Shown: positions 1-8,017, counted from the stretch's first letter. The stretch: DNA of 22,523 nucleotides from Solobacterium sp. (GCA_017543025.1 JAFYGX010000064.1:1-22523); one strand, 5' to 3'. Notes: generated by a model not told the origin, from the sequence alone. Program-made: numbers and translations.

Positions 1-627
1 CCAGCCGCCGCTTCCACTTGTTGCGGTTACAGATACATTCGTAACCTTGAGATTTGAAATGCTGCCACTCCCGACAAGAGCTCCAAAGAGGCCTGCAACA
101 TTCATATTATAGCCTTGAAATGAACATGCCATCCCGGTAATTGCGGCGTTGGAAATTGCAAAGCCATCTCCTTCATAATTGCCTGCAAAAGGATGCTCCA
201 AAGTTCCGACAGGATTTAAGTTGCCTGCTCCACTCATGTCGAGATCAGCTGTCTGGCGGAAGTATTTGCCCGTATAGGCTTCACCGTCATTGACGGCACC
301 AGCCAGTGCCTTCCAGTCATCGGCTGTTGAGATGAGGTACGGGTCAGCCTCTGTTCCTGTGCCACCGCTGTAAGCAGGTGTTCCATTCGCATACGCCGTC
401 AAACTCATCCCCGGCTCTTCTTCAGGTTCGCCTGTCACCTCTACAATCTCTTCGACTTCTTCCGGAGTTTCATTCTCAATTACGTCTCCGACAGTCTCGA
501 CTGCTTCTTCTGTTTCTTCCACTTCTTCGCCTTCTGCGAATACAGAAACAGAAAGAAGACTGATACTCACGCCCAGCGCTAATGCAAGACTGAGCAGGAT
601 ACCTAAAAGTCGTTTCTTCATCTTCAT
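1..627 (-). CDS. Secreted GLUG-like surface protein, N-terminal part (runs off the left edge)
   Basis: The frame is open from an ATG at 627 to base 1 (209 codons), so the C-terminal part is missing. An AGGAGG ribosome binding site lies about 8 bases upstream. Residues 1-31 form a signal peptide (MKMKKR, then a hydrophobic core, then VFA before EGEE). A Glu-rich segment (about 32-70) follows. From about residue 88 the chain reads GTEADPYLIST, ADDWKALAGAVN, GKYFRQTADLDMSG, NPVG, FAGNYEGDGFAISN and NVAGLFGALVGSGSISNL, the pattern of GLUG-motif and related beta-helical repeat proteins on the surface of gut Firmicutes. The role is probably adhesion or another cell-surface function; cell-wall anchoring cannot be judged because the C-terminus is absent. 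The promoter must lie upstream of, or within, the structured leader at 696-867. The family call is fairly sure; the function is inferred. Confidence 0.85.
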   Translation of the reverse strand, partial: MKMKKRLLGILLSLALALGVSISLLSVSVFAEGEEVEETEEAVETVGDVIENETPEEVEEIVEVTGEPEEEPGMSLTAYANGTPAYSGGTGTEADPYLISTADDWKALAGAVNDGEAYTGKYFRQTADLDMSGAGNLNPVGTLEHPFAGNYEGDGFAISNAAITGMACSFQGYNMNVAGLFGALVGSGSISNLKVTNVSVTATSGSGGW

Positions 628-695
628 AAATTGTTTCCTCCTGATATTCTTCCTTCACGGCTGTTATGGACGCCGTATCGCCATGTTAAACACGC

Positions 696-746
696 AAAAA
701 ACCGCCGAACCTGACAGGGTATAGTACCCCGTCAAGTCCGACGGTT
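696..746 (-). terminator. 22-bp hairpin with U-tract upstream of the surface-protein gene
   Basis: Bases 700-721 pair with 725-746 over 22 positions (four G-U pairs, no mismatch) around a 3-base loop. On the minus strand the stem is followed by six Ts (701-696). It is an intrinsic-terminator shape about 70 bases upstream of the surface-protein ATG, so it either ends a short upstream RNA or works as an attenuator. The long stem is unusual for a simple terminator. Confidence 0.75.
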
Positions 747-763
747 ATCCATCACGAATGTAG

Positions 764-859
764 TATGCGGTTTCAAACGCCCCGCAGGACGCAAAAAGGG
801 CGCAGTTAGCCTCTGCTCTGCTCTGCTCTGCTCTAAGGAGCGTGGTTCTATTCCGCATA
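764..859 (-). promoter_or_regulatory. Candidate structured leader or small RNA
   Basis: On the minus strand TATGCGG (859-853) is complementary to CCGCATA (770-764), closing an 82-base domain. Inside are a GCTC-CTTA-GAGC hairpin (841-830) and a CGCCC/GGGCG helix (802-798 with 782-778). The terminator-like hairpin at 696-746 follows directly. A closing helix, internal hairpins and a terminator together resemble a structured non-coding RNA or riboswitch-like leader. I do not recognise a named RNA family. Basis: pairings seen directly; function inferred. Confidence 0.4.
811..834. repeat. Pentanucleotide tandem repeat (CTCTG)4.8
   Basis: CTCTG occurs four times in tandem plus CTCT. It lies between the two internal hairpins of the candidate leader RNA and about 185 bases upstream of the surface-protein ATG. 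Short tandem repeats of this kind can change copy number by slipped-strand mispairing; a change here would alter loop length or spacing, not a reading frame. Confidence 0.85.
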
Positions 860-903
860 GCTGTCAAGCCCCCTTTCTGATTAAATCTTGAATGTTTAAT
901 GTT

Positions 904-1104
904 TTATTGAGTGGTTTTCGGCATTGCAAGCTCTTTTGCCTGCCCAATGGTAAGCTGTGAATGCTGAGCAGTTTTCTCTATCGAAAGACCGTCCGCCAGA
1001 ATTTCCAGGGTATTTTTAGTGCGGTCTTTTTCCACAGCACTCTTTGCCGCTTCATTCCTCATGTCTTCCATTGCTTTAACACATAGCCGCCACTCATGGA
1101 TCAC
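904..1104 (-). pseudogene. Remnant C-terminal tail of a second Rpn-family nuclease
   Basis: This 66-codon frame begins with a GTG overlapping the TGA of the upstream nuclease gene by four bases (GTGA). Its protein repeats the tail of that gene: AMEDMRNEAAKSA here against VMEDMRNESARDA there, followed by a similar helical segment with QLTIGQAKELAMPK against GITLEQVHEIANMK. At DNA level 22 bases are identical (1051-1072 and 1245-1266) and similarity continues to about 1095 and 1288. No nuclease residues are present. It is most simply the end of a deleted tandem copy. Coupled translation into a small protein is possible but not supported by anything else. Confidence 0.6.
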
Positions 1105-2009
1105 GCTCTTTTCATGTTTGCTATCTCATGAACCTGCTCAAGGGTAATGCCTTCACCCTTGGCAATCTGCTCATGTGATAATCCCATACTAAGCCAACGG
1201 CAGACGCTCTCGACAACCTGTTTCCACTTAGCGTCTCTCGCGCTTTCATTCCTCATGTCTTCCATTACCTTGCACATGGCCGCCACTCCTTTCTCGTCTT
1301 CCTTGAAATAACGAACCTTATCGGCCAGTTCTTTGTAATGCATATCGTCCGGGTCTGTGCAGAAGAAGTCGTGCATCAACTTCCCCAGCTCCGTGGATGC
1401 GTCCTTGTCTGCACCATTCACATAGACGATATGCTCGCCATCATCAAACGTCTCGTTCGTTTCTTCTATCCTTCGCTCAATGCGATACAGCGGTTTGCCC
1501 TTTCCGATCACATCATTCTCTGTGATGAAAATCACAAAAGTTTCAGGCAGATCTATGAAATCATCACCCGGCTGAAGCAGATGTGCGTCAAGGATACTGG
1601 AATGGTATCTAGCCCGCTTCCTGTCCGCTCCTTTATCCGCCCTCTGAACTTCAACGTTATATTCCTTGCCGGTTTCGTCGTCGGCGTCAATGTCCAGACA
1701 GATATCTCTGCCGAGCAGATTCTTCATCCTCCGCTGTGTCTTCACACTCTTTACACGGATGTTCGGTTTGTTCAGGATGATCCTGAGCAGAAGCTCTGCG
1801 CCATCAGTGTAGCCGTCAAAACAAACGTTCATGAAGTCATCGTCAATCAGACGTAAACCTCTGAGCCGCTGGAGGTCTTCCTGATGCTGCTTTTCCTTCT
1901 CAGCCTCCGTCAGAGATATGCTCATATAAGCAAACCCCTGTGCTTTGTCCAGTTCGTCCAGCTGTGTCTGAAGGGCTGCCATCTGCCGTAATATTTCTTC
2001 TCTTGTCAT
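1101..2009 (-). CDS. Rpn-family PD-(D/E)XK nuclease / putative transposase
   Basis: The 302-aa protein starts at ATG 2009, chosen because AAGGAGG sits 7 bases upstream; the frame is open further up without a better site. Residues 50-125 hold the nuclease core: DDDFMNVCFDGYTDGAELLLRIIL, then RRMKNLLGRDICLDIDADDETGKEYNVEVQ, with acidic residues at D106/D108 and an E120-V-Q122 third motif, as in the PD-(D/E)XK transposase family (PF12784) that includes E. coli RpnA-E. The C-terminal 60 residues are helical and include a repeated 'MEDMRNE' segment. Rpn proteins are DNA endonucleases linked to recombination and, in some cases, phage defence; they are frequent in mobile DNA and are often duplicated. 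A convincing promoter lies at 2107-2135. Confidence 0.85.
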   Translation of the reverse strand: MTREEILRQMAALQTQLDELDKAQGFAYMSISLTEAEKEKQHQEDLQRLRGLRLIDDDFMNVCFDGYTDGAELLLRIILNKPNIRVKSVKTQRRMKNLLGRDICLDIDADDETGKEYNVEVQRADKGADRKRARYHSSILDAHLLQPGDDFIDLPETFVIFITENDVIGKGKPLYRIERRIEETNETFDDGEHIVYVNGADKDASTELGKLMHDFFCTDPDDMHYKELADKVRYFKEDEKGVAAMCKVMEDMRNESARDAKWKQVVESVCRWLSMGLSHEQIAKGEGITLEQVHEIANMKRA

Positions 2010-2106
2010 CAGCGCCCTCCTTGCCTCGGAGCACATGCTTTCTTGTTCTATATCGGTACATTCTATGAAAAACTTAATCTCCGAAATGGCACATCGATAC
2101 ATGTAG

Positions 2107-2135
2107 TTTATAGCAGAACCATATGTTGAATTCAA
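2107..2135 (-). promoter_or_regulatory. Sigma-A-type promoter of the Rpn nuclease gene with overlapping palindrome
   Basis: On the minus strand TTGAAT (2135-2130), a 17-base spacer and TATAAA (2112-2107) form a good vegetative promoter. A perfect 12-bp palindrome, GTTGAATTCAAC (2125-2136), covers the -35 box, so a dimeric regulator could occlude it. The predicted start leaves a leader of about 90 bases before ATG 2009. Confidence 0.6.
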
Positions 2136-2245
2136 CGGATTTTTCAGAAATTTTCCTGAACGAAAAATAGGCGAGAATCACCGCTTCGACCATTTCGCTT
2201 GTGACCCCTTCTGGCTGCCAGCACAGCTATCTGCAGAACCACTGT

Positions 2246-3586
2246 TCAACTTATGGTTCTTTCATAATGTTCAGGATCGCGGAAATCTTTTTGAAGACCG
2301 TCATGCTTGTCACTGTCCTCAGTGAATTGCGTCTCCGATTCTTCAAACACCGACCGGTAAAACTTTGCGTCTTCTTCCGGCATGATGTCAGCTTCATATC
2401 CGCCGGTGATTTCATCCCTGATGAAATCCAACACTTCTTCATCCGAGTCAAAGACTGCATTAATTGATTCCACGCTGTCATTCATGACGTCGTACATTGC
2501 AAGATGATCATCTTTATAACGGAAGACCGCAACATCCTGATAATGATTATTCATCAGATTATAGAAGTGCTCCGTAAGCCGGAAACCCGAAATCGTTTCA
2601 GAAATCTTTTCTACTGTATCTGAAACAGTCCTGCGGAAGGAAGCGAACGCTTCATGCGCTTTGGAAATCATGCGTTCGTAAAGAGAACTGATCTTATCTG
2701 CCTGATCCTCAATCTGATTACCCAGCAGTACGATCTCTGCACTCAGTTTCTGTTTTTCTTCCCGCTCCTGCAGAATCCGTCTGTTATTCTCTATCACATC
2801 AACGTGTTCACCGCGTGCTGCCATCTGCCTTGCCGCAAACCCCTCGTGCTGTGTCGGCTCAATGGCAAGACCTCTGTCCTTATAAGAGCGGCTGTCTACC
2901 TGATACTCTTCTGACAGATATCGGTTGACGGACTGTTCCCATCCTTTGCGGATCCGTTTGTAATTTTCTTTTCCGTTCAAAGGATCACTGGAAACAGTTT
3001 TCATTTTCCAGAGCTTCTCCGTTCCCTTGCCTTTGCGAACCCGGACTTTCTGCTGACCTGTCTTCGGATCAATCACCGGAATCTTATTACCGTTTTCATC
3101 AAGATCACATACCTTCTTCTCCTTCACTGCCCACTTCCCGTTCTTATCGATCGCTCGGCCGCTTACGATAGCGTGCGCGTGTGGATTACCGTCATTGCTG
3201 TCGTGAATTGCAAAAACTGCCGGAAGGTCTTTTGATGTGAATTGTTCATGAATGAACTCTTCAACAGCTCTGATCTGCTGATCGCGGGTACATTCGCGTG
3301 GAAGAGCGATGATGAGTTCTTTTGCGATCTGTGCATCTGACCGCTTTTCGTTTTTCTCAAGACGGTTGAACATCAAAGCAGGGTCTGCATACTCCTTCGG
3401 TGCATTGTCCGGAAGGATTGTCTTAACAAACACAACATCTTTCTTCCTGTGATTTGCACGAGCGTCTTTCATCTCACCAGTGCGCTCGTCATATACCTTC
3501 TGTCCTGTGATGTACGACAGTTTTGCGGTGCTGGACTGACCGGAACCGCGAGAGATATTTCTGATACTCAGACTGTATATGCTCAT
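2246..3586 (-). CDS. MobQ-type relaxase (MobA/MobL family)
   Basis: The 446-aa protein starts at ATG 3586 (MSIYSLSIRN), with AAAGGA 8-10 bases upstream; the longer frame would run into the oriT and is rejected. The relaxase domain spans about 1-240. Tyr25, in STAKLSYITGQ, is placed like the catalytic tyrosine of RSF1010 MobA, and HDSNDGNPHAHAIVSGR (128-144) supplies the HxDxxNPHAH metal-binding histidines. It should nick one strand at oriT (3651-3703) and stay attached to its 5' end during transfer. The C-terminal half is a coiled coil (about 265-330) plus an acidic tail and lacks the primase domain of RSF1010 MobA. It lies directly downstream of its oriT, with the accessory gene on the other side. 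Transfer would need a helper conjugation machine, as no type IV secretion genes are present. Confidence 0.93.
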   Translation of the reverse strand: MSIYSLSIRNISRGSGQSSTAKLSYITGQKVYDERTGEMKDARANHRKKDVVFVKTILPDNAPKEYADPALMFNRLEKNEKRSDAQIAKELIIALPRECTRDQQIRAVEEFIHEQFTSKDLPAVFAIHDSNDGNPHAHAIVSGRAIDKNGKWAVKEKKVCDLDENGNKIPVIDPKTGQQKVRVRKGKGTEKLWKMKTVSSDPLNGKENYKRIRKGWEQSVNRYLSEEYQVDSRSYKDRGLAIEPTQHEGFAARQMAARGEHVDVIENNRRILQEREEKQKLSAEIVLLGNQIEDQADKISSLYERMISKAHEAFASFRRTVSDTVEKISETISGFRLTEHFYNLMNNHYQDVAVFRYKDDHLAMYDVMNDSVESINAVFDSDEEVLDFIRDEITGGYEADIMPEEDAKFYRSVFEESETQFTEDSDKHDGLQKDFRDPEHYERTIS

Positions 3587-3632
3587 GGCATTTATCCTTT
3601 CTGACGAAAGGAAGAAAGGATACAGGGGTCCA

Positions 3633-3703
3633 GGGGGGCTTGCCCCCATGGCGCACGGGAAGGGCTATGCCCTTCCATAAGTGCGCTATCTCCTCTGGAG
3701 ATA
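3633..3703 (+). other. oriT: MobQ origin of transfer with nic region
   Basis: Three perfect hairpins lie in tandem: GGGGGC-TT-GCCCCC (3634-3647), GGAAGGGC-TAT-GCCCTTCC (3658-3676) and TATCTCC-TCT-GGAGATA (3687-3703). The middle one is enclosed by GCGCAC (3651-3656) and GTGCGC (3681-3686). The segment ATAAGTGCGC (3677-3686) after the inverted repeat matches the conserved nic region of MobQ plasmids (RSF1010, pGO1/pSK41 type: TAAGTGCGC followed by the nick). By analogy the nick is at about 3686/3687 on the plus strand. The site sits between the relaxase and accessory genes, the classic location. Basis: sequence seen directly; nick position by analogy. Confidence 0.9.
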
Positions 3704-3774
3704 GACTTTTACCTGCACACCTTCCTCACCGATCGTCATCAACTCTCTATATAAATAAGGATGGAAACACACCA

Positions 3775-4200
3775 TCACTCCCCATGCAGAACCTTCTGAA
3801 CAGCCTGCCTGTAGTGAGCTCCGAACTGAATTTTCTGAAGGAATTCGATGAGTTCCTGACGCTGGGCTTCCGTTTCAAACAATAGTCCGGTTCCTGCTTC
3901 AAACGCTGCGCCGACCTGTATCAGACGGTGTGTTCTCGCTTTGCGTTCGGCAGTTTTTTCGCGGTTTCTGCGAAGCTCAAGTTTGTTTTTGTACTGGTCC
4001 ATAAGCGTTTTGAGCTCTTCAAAGCCACTGTCGATTTCATTCCTGATCGACGTGATCTCGGCTTCATAATCACCTGATTGATCTGACATTTTCTGATCTG
4101 TGAGAGAATGCCATTCATCCTGCAGCGCATTGATCTTTGCGAGTTTTTTATTCACTCTGGACTCAAGCCGTTTCATATCAGCTTCATCTGCTTTCGACAT
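3775..4200 (-). CDS. MobC/DUF3847-like relaxosome accessory protein
   Basis: The 141-aa protein starts at ATG 4200 after a strong GGAGGTGAT site. Residues 1-85 are highly charged and predicted coiled coil. Residues 86-125 (KARTHRLIQVGAAFEAG, then ETEAQRQELIEFLQKI) resemble the conserved 'R-t-r-R-L-I-x-x-G-a-x-x-E' block of DUF3847 and of MobC/TraD-like accessory proteins of Gram-positive mobilizable elements. Members of this group are thought to help the relaxase bind or melt oriT. Its position next to oriT and divided from the relaxase only by it fits that role. The family assignment is by pattern and context. Confidence 0.75.
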   Translation of the reverse strand: MSKADEADMKRLESRVNKKLAKINALQDEWHSLTDQKMSDQSGDYEAEITSIRNEIDSGFEELKTLMDQYKNKLELRRNREKTAERKARTHRLIQVGAAFEAGTGLLFETEAQRQELIEFLQKIQFGAHYRQAVQKVLHGE

Positions 4201-4462
4201 ATAATCACCTCCGTTTTCTGTCTGGTTTCATGGTTAGAACAGACCTGCCGGGTCTCTTTGTTCCGTCGGGAGAAACCATTTATAAAACACGTTTCAGATG
4301 TTGACTTCGACGCAGGAACCAGTGCGGATCTGTGTGTACAAGCACTGGTTTCCGGCGTCTAATCCTTGATTGCTGAGGGCTCTGATACACCTCGTAACGG
4401 TACTGACACACAGCAGCTTTCTGTATGTTGGAACCGTTTGGATCACTGTCGTCACACCTGCA
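4201..4462. other. Gap with an imperfect hairpin and no convincing gene
   Basis: A minus-strand frame ending at 4294 has no ribosome binding site and an unlikely Arg/Thr-rich composition, so it is not called. The clear structure is GGAACCAGTGC (4315-4325) pairing with GCACTGGTTTCC (4342-4353) with one bulged base around a 16-base loop. No T-run follows on either strand, so it is a weak terminator at best; it may be a protein-binding or processing site downstream of the 81-aa gene. Confidence 0.4.
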
Positions 4463-4708
4463 TTACCGTTCGAAATCGTCTCTGCAGACATCCGATTCGA
4501 AGACCGAAATACCTTCCCGGTAAATCTGCTCCGCTTCGTCAGCGGTGTAGGAATCCAGTGCGTAACGCATGCCGTTCCAGAGGGATTCTCTCGTCTCATA
4601 CGGGATTTCCGCATGGTGCATGGCGGCTTCCAGATACCCGAAGATGCATAGGTTCAGAGCTCCGCTGTCCATGAGCTCTTTCGCATTTTGATTTGAAAAT
4701 GTATTCAT
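4463..4708 (-). CDS. Small hypothetical protein of the element
   Basis: This 81-aa frame (MNTFSNQNAKELMDSGALNL onward) has the composition of a real, helical, acidic soluble protein with GYLEAAM, LWNGMRYALDSYTADEAEQI and ESDVCRDDFER. Small proteins of this general look are common cargo in Firmicutes conjugative and mobilizable elements, but I cannot name a family. There is no good ribosome binding site before ATG 4708, so the start is uncertain. It lies between the polymerase and the accessory mobilization gene, in the same direction, so it may share a transcript with them. Confidence 0.55.
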   Translation of the reverse strand: MNTFSNQNAKELMDSGALNLCIFGYLEAAMHHAEIPYETRESLWNGMRYALDSYTADEAEQIYREGISVFESDVCRDDFER

Positions 4709-4835
4709 AAGTTTTATGTTTTCGCGATTTTCATCGCACTCACTGAACCGCTGTAAGCGGGTAAACTAAACAGATGTGATGACCTGATTTCAACAAAGAC
4801 CAGCTATGATTGCCAATAATGGTTTGCTTAATCAG

Positions 4836-4894
4836 ACTGCAGAAGACACTGTTTCTTTCGTGAAATCCAGTGAGGAAACAGACGCTTCTGCAGT
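4836..4894. repeat. Two-step inverted repeat in a 273-bp gene-free gap
   Basis: ACTGCAGAAG (4836-4845) pairs with CTTCTGCAGT (4885-4894). Inside it CTGTTTC (4849-4855) pairs with GAAACAG (4875-4881), separated from the outer stem by a symmetric 3x3 internal loop. All 17 pairs are Watson-Crick and the apical loop is 19 bases. No T-tract follows, so it is not a typical terminator. It may be a single-strand origin, an RNA-processing site or an operator. The rest of 4709-4981 shows no gene. Confidence 0.6.
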
Positions 4895-4981
4895 CCGGCA
4901 GATGAAGGAATCAGAACACAGATTACCGATTGCAGTGGAGACTGAAGACGGCTGATAATCGCGTTTTATCCACCCTGCAAA

Positions 4982-7900
4982 TCACCTTTCTGCAGGTGGT
5001 TCCTGAATGGGAAGAACGTGGATTTTCTGAAGCACATCTTCGAGCAACTCATACGGAAGCGTCTTCTCCTGACGGGCACTTCTTGAGCAGTTTTTCCAGT
5101 CGCTCAGAGTGATTTCTGCGATACCCCAACTGTTGATCACAGCCACTGCCTCCTTCTGTTTCAGACCATCCAGTGACGGTATGGAATAGGTACCGGCGCG
5201 ATAACCCATCAGAACAGAAAGCAGAATTTTCCGATCCAGATTCTTTCCGATATACCCTTTGAAACTTGTGTAAGCCTTTATCATGACCCGCTTCAGATCC
5301 GCCACAACCTTAATGCAGGGCTCGTTTTTGACTGTTGTCCGGTATTTCATGAATTCATCCGCATCGATGTATGGTCTGGTATCGTAATTCGCAATTACAG
5401 CGTCAATTACCTGACCATTCATTTTTTCGTAATGCACGTCTGTATCAACAGCGGTTTCGCATAACGGACAGCGTTTATAATCAAAATTCATGGATATATA
5501 GCGCTGGACCTCTCTGACCCCGAAGTCAGATTTCCGCTCAACCATTTCACTGAATTCCGGAAAGGAAATGATCGGACTGCTGAGTTTTCCGCCACGCAGA
5601 AGGTAATCGACCGCAAATGCTTCACGATCTGCCATACTGCCTTTTTCCTCGCCGGTAACGTATGAATTGTGGGCGAGCACACCGCCGTCATTTATGGCAA
5701 CATTGCCTCTTGTGGTGATGTTAAGCAACTCCTTGTTGTAGTGTTTAGACTCCCAGACATGATTCTCTTTACAGTCTGTTAGGGTCTGAGTAAGAGCGTA
5801 TCGACCTTCCTGAAACAGCTTTGTGAAACCATAGGCATCAAGATTTCTGAGAACAAATTCCGGTGCGTTTGTGATCATTCCGTCGGTTGTAACGGAATAC
5901 ACTTTGTAACCCATGTCATGCAGCTGGTTTATGCTGGCGATGAGTATATTGCGGACAAGAGCAGTCGTATACGAGGCGTGATAAGGACTTGTCACAGACG
6001 ATGGTTCTGCGTCTTCGCAGCCCATGACCTTTGCGTTGTACCGGGTCTTGGGGCTGACATTCTGCGCTGTTTTTCCGTAACAGCTGCACACCATGGTCTT
6101 CAGCGATTTCTCGATCACCGTATTGAAAGGAAAGAGCTCCTTTGCCTTTGCGCGATCTCTTACAAGCTCCGACACAGCATACCCGAGACACTGCGAAGGC
6201 CTGCAATTCCTCATCAGAATCTGACAGGTAAAACCCCGATGTACCCGAATGCGGGCACCCAGTTTAAGGGCCAGATAGATGTCCGGACCGCTCATGTAAA
6301 CATTTCGGCCATGCAGCGGATAAATCTTCAGCCCCTCAGGTACAGGGACAGGGATATTCGGGCAGTAACAGGTGTCCGGAAAGTCAAAATCACCAACAAC
6401 AGCGATCGGAACCAACGGGTTTTCAACATCCTTAAGGGTGAGTTCACAACCTTTTGGAAACTCTTTTACAGGCACATCCCAATCGATGTCATAGATACAT
6501 GCCATAGCTGTCGGATAGGCATTCTGCAGGTCAAAGTCTGTTGTTGGTTCTTTGATCCAGCCAATGTAAAACGACGTATTGAACCCGCCTGTAAACGCCT
6601 CTTCAAAGAATTCTGAAACCAGTTTTGCGTCCGGATTATCCCGGATCGGAACGTATCTTGTGGCCTTCAGAAATTTCATAGATTCATCGCGAGAGGGATA
6701 AAGACCTTCATCCAGAAGCTCCAGACCCCGATATTTCCTGTCGTACACTTTCAGGTTTTTCACACCAAGGTATGCCATGATGCTGGACCTCATAGACGAG
6801 GCTGCTGCGCTGGACAAAGTGATCGGCACAGCATGGTTGCAGAGAAACAGTTCCGAGCAGTAAAGAACAACGATATCAGAGTCATTCATCGCATACTCGT
6901 AATAGCTTTCAGGGTCGTAAAGGGCGTAGGACATCATATGTTCTATGGCATGTTCAGGAAGTTCGATCTTTGGCTTTTCAATCACGGCGCCTAGAGCTTT
7001 CAGGGATTTATTCTCTGCAGGAGTCAGACCCTTTGTATCCCGTATATTCAGATTGATAAGCCAGCAGGTGTTTCGATAATCATCCCCTGAGACCTTCATG
7101 AAAATCCGTCTTGTACTCATCCAACCGCCCTGGATTTCACTGATGGAACGCAGAAGATCGGTATCAAAACTGGATCTGCGGAAGACAGAGATATCAGGTT
7201 TGCCGACATGGCAGATGATCGTGACTGGAACAATAGAATCCTTCATTCGCTTGTAATCGAGCACCTTGATCTGTCTGCCGTCGGTCAGAGTCTTCACCTT
7301 GTAAACAAGCTTCTCTTTCCGCACCAGTGGGAACGATGGGAAGTAACAGGTTCTGAGGTCAGAAAGAATATCGCCGATGCAGTAACTGAACGGAATTGCA
7401 CCACCATCAGCCGTCACTTCCTGATAAAGAGGGTCCACAAGGAAGAAATAGCGGATCAGCGTATTGCCGATTGCGATGCTCATCTGAAGGGACAGCACAC
7501 GGCGGTTTTTTTCGGGGACAGCGAACTGCTGAAACTCGGTGTCAAAACCAATGTTCAGACAGATCCCTTCTGACTGCACAGCCCTGAAGGAGCCGAGCAC
7601 ATCAGCGATGCGGGCGTTTTTCTGCACATCAAGCTGCGAAAGGAAAGCCCCGGGCACCGGAGAGATTACTGAAGTGGTGTCATTTATGAGTATGGCCCTG
7701 CCATAGGGTGAAATGACACCACTTTTCATTTGTGCAGAATCCCCGCTTAAACAGCGGGTTTCTGACAGGTCGTCTTCAATGCATGTCTGACGCAACTTTA
7801 AAGTTTGCGTCAGATCCTGCGGGTTCAGCACCTCTTTCAGAAGAGTGTACTGAGCCCGTCCTTTGACATAGGAACAGCCTCTGTTCAGCAGGGTATTTAC

Positions 7901-8017
7901 AATAAAGGCATGGTCATCTGCAGTCCAGAAGCACTCCTGCTGGCAGACGGATACAGGTAAAAGTTTCTGTTCGTCGCTGACAGCAGGGTTTTCAAATAAC
8001 TGTGAGTTTTGCAACAT
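4982..8017 (-). CDS. Family B DNA polymerase of a mobile element (piPolB-like)
   Basis: The 1011-aa protein starts at ATG 8017, with AAAGGTG 7 bases upstream. Proofreading motifs are intact: Exo I FDTEF (158-162), an Exo II-like HVGKPDISVF (270-279) and Exo III YAMND (375-379). A FTGG (475-478) matches the YxGG linker motif. Polymerase motif A is DLQNAYP (496-502), motif B KTMVCSCYG (640-648) and motif C VTTDG (709-713, catalytic D712). TTRG (768-771) stands where protein-primed enzymes carry KxY. Residues 1-150 are an N-terminal extension I do not recognise. About 1 kb of polymerase without a terminal-protein gene fits the primer-independent PolBs of pipolins and related plasmid polymerases. 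It should copy the element's DNA. Its leader is strongly structured and an HTH gene lies just upstream. PolB membership is sure; the piPolB subgroup is inference. Confidence 0.9.
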   Translation of the reverse strand: MLQNSQLFENPAVSDEQKLLPVSVCQQECFWTADDHAFIVNTLLNRGCSYVKGRAQYTLLKEVLNPQDLTQTLKLRQTCIEDDLSETRCLSGDSAQMKSGVISPYGRAILINDTTSVISPVPGAFLSQLDVQKNARIADVLGSFRAVQSEGICLNIGFDTEFQQFAVPEKNRRVLSLQMSIAIGNTLIRYFFLVDPLYQEVTADGGAIPFSYCIGDILSDLRTCYFPSFPLVRKEKLVYKVKTLTDGRQIKVLDYKRMKDSIVPVTIICHVGKPDISVFRRSSFDTDLLRSISEIQGGWMSTRRIFMKVSGDDYRNTCWLINLNIRDTKGLTPAENKSLKALGAVIEKPKIELPEHAIEHMMSYALYDPESYYEYAMNDSDIVVLYCSELFLCNHAVPITLSSAAASSMRSSIMAYLGVKNLKVYDRKYRGLELLDEGLYPSRDESMKFLKATRYVPIRDNPDAKLVSEFFEEAFTGGFNTSFYIGWIKEPTTDFDLQNAYPTAMACIYDIDWDVPVKEFPKGCELTLKDVENPLVPIAVVGDFDFPDTCYCPNIPVPVPEGLKIYPLHGRNVYMSGPDIYLALKLGARIRVHRGFTCQILMRNCRPSQCLGYAVSELVRDRAKAKELFPFNTVIEKSLKTMVCSCYGKTAQNVSPKTRYNAKVMGCEDAEPSSVTSPYHASYTTALVRNILIASINQLHDMGYKVYSVTTDGMITNAPEFVLRNLDAYGFTKLFQEGRYALTQTLTDCKENHVWESKHYNKELLNITTRGNVAINDGGVLAHNSYVTGEEKGSMADREAFAVDYLLRGGKLSSPIISFPEFSEMVERKSDFGVREVQRYISMNFDYKRCPLCETAVDTDVHYEKMNGQVIDAVIANYDTRPYIDADEFMKYRTTVKNEPCIKVVADLKRVMIKAYTSFKGYIGKNLDRKILLSVLMGYRAGTYSIPSLDGLKQKEAVAVINSWGIAEITLSDWKNCSRSARQEKTLPYELLEDVLQKIHVLPIQEPPAER

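Noticed and set aside
700..746. Long hairpin considered as an integron attC or IS end
   Set aside because: Ends are AACC...GGTT in the wrong orientation for attC, there is no transposase or target duplication, and a U-tract follows, fitting a terminator.
862..867. TTGACA on the minus strand as a -35 box for the surface-protein gene
   Set aside because: No acceptable -10 hexamer lies 16-18 bases downstream (CACGCT at 17).
4294..4614. 106-aa minus-strand frame overlapping the 81-aa gene
   Set aside because: No ribosome binding site, Arg/Thr/Ser-rich composition, and most of it is an alternative frame of a better candidate.
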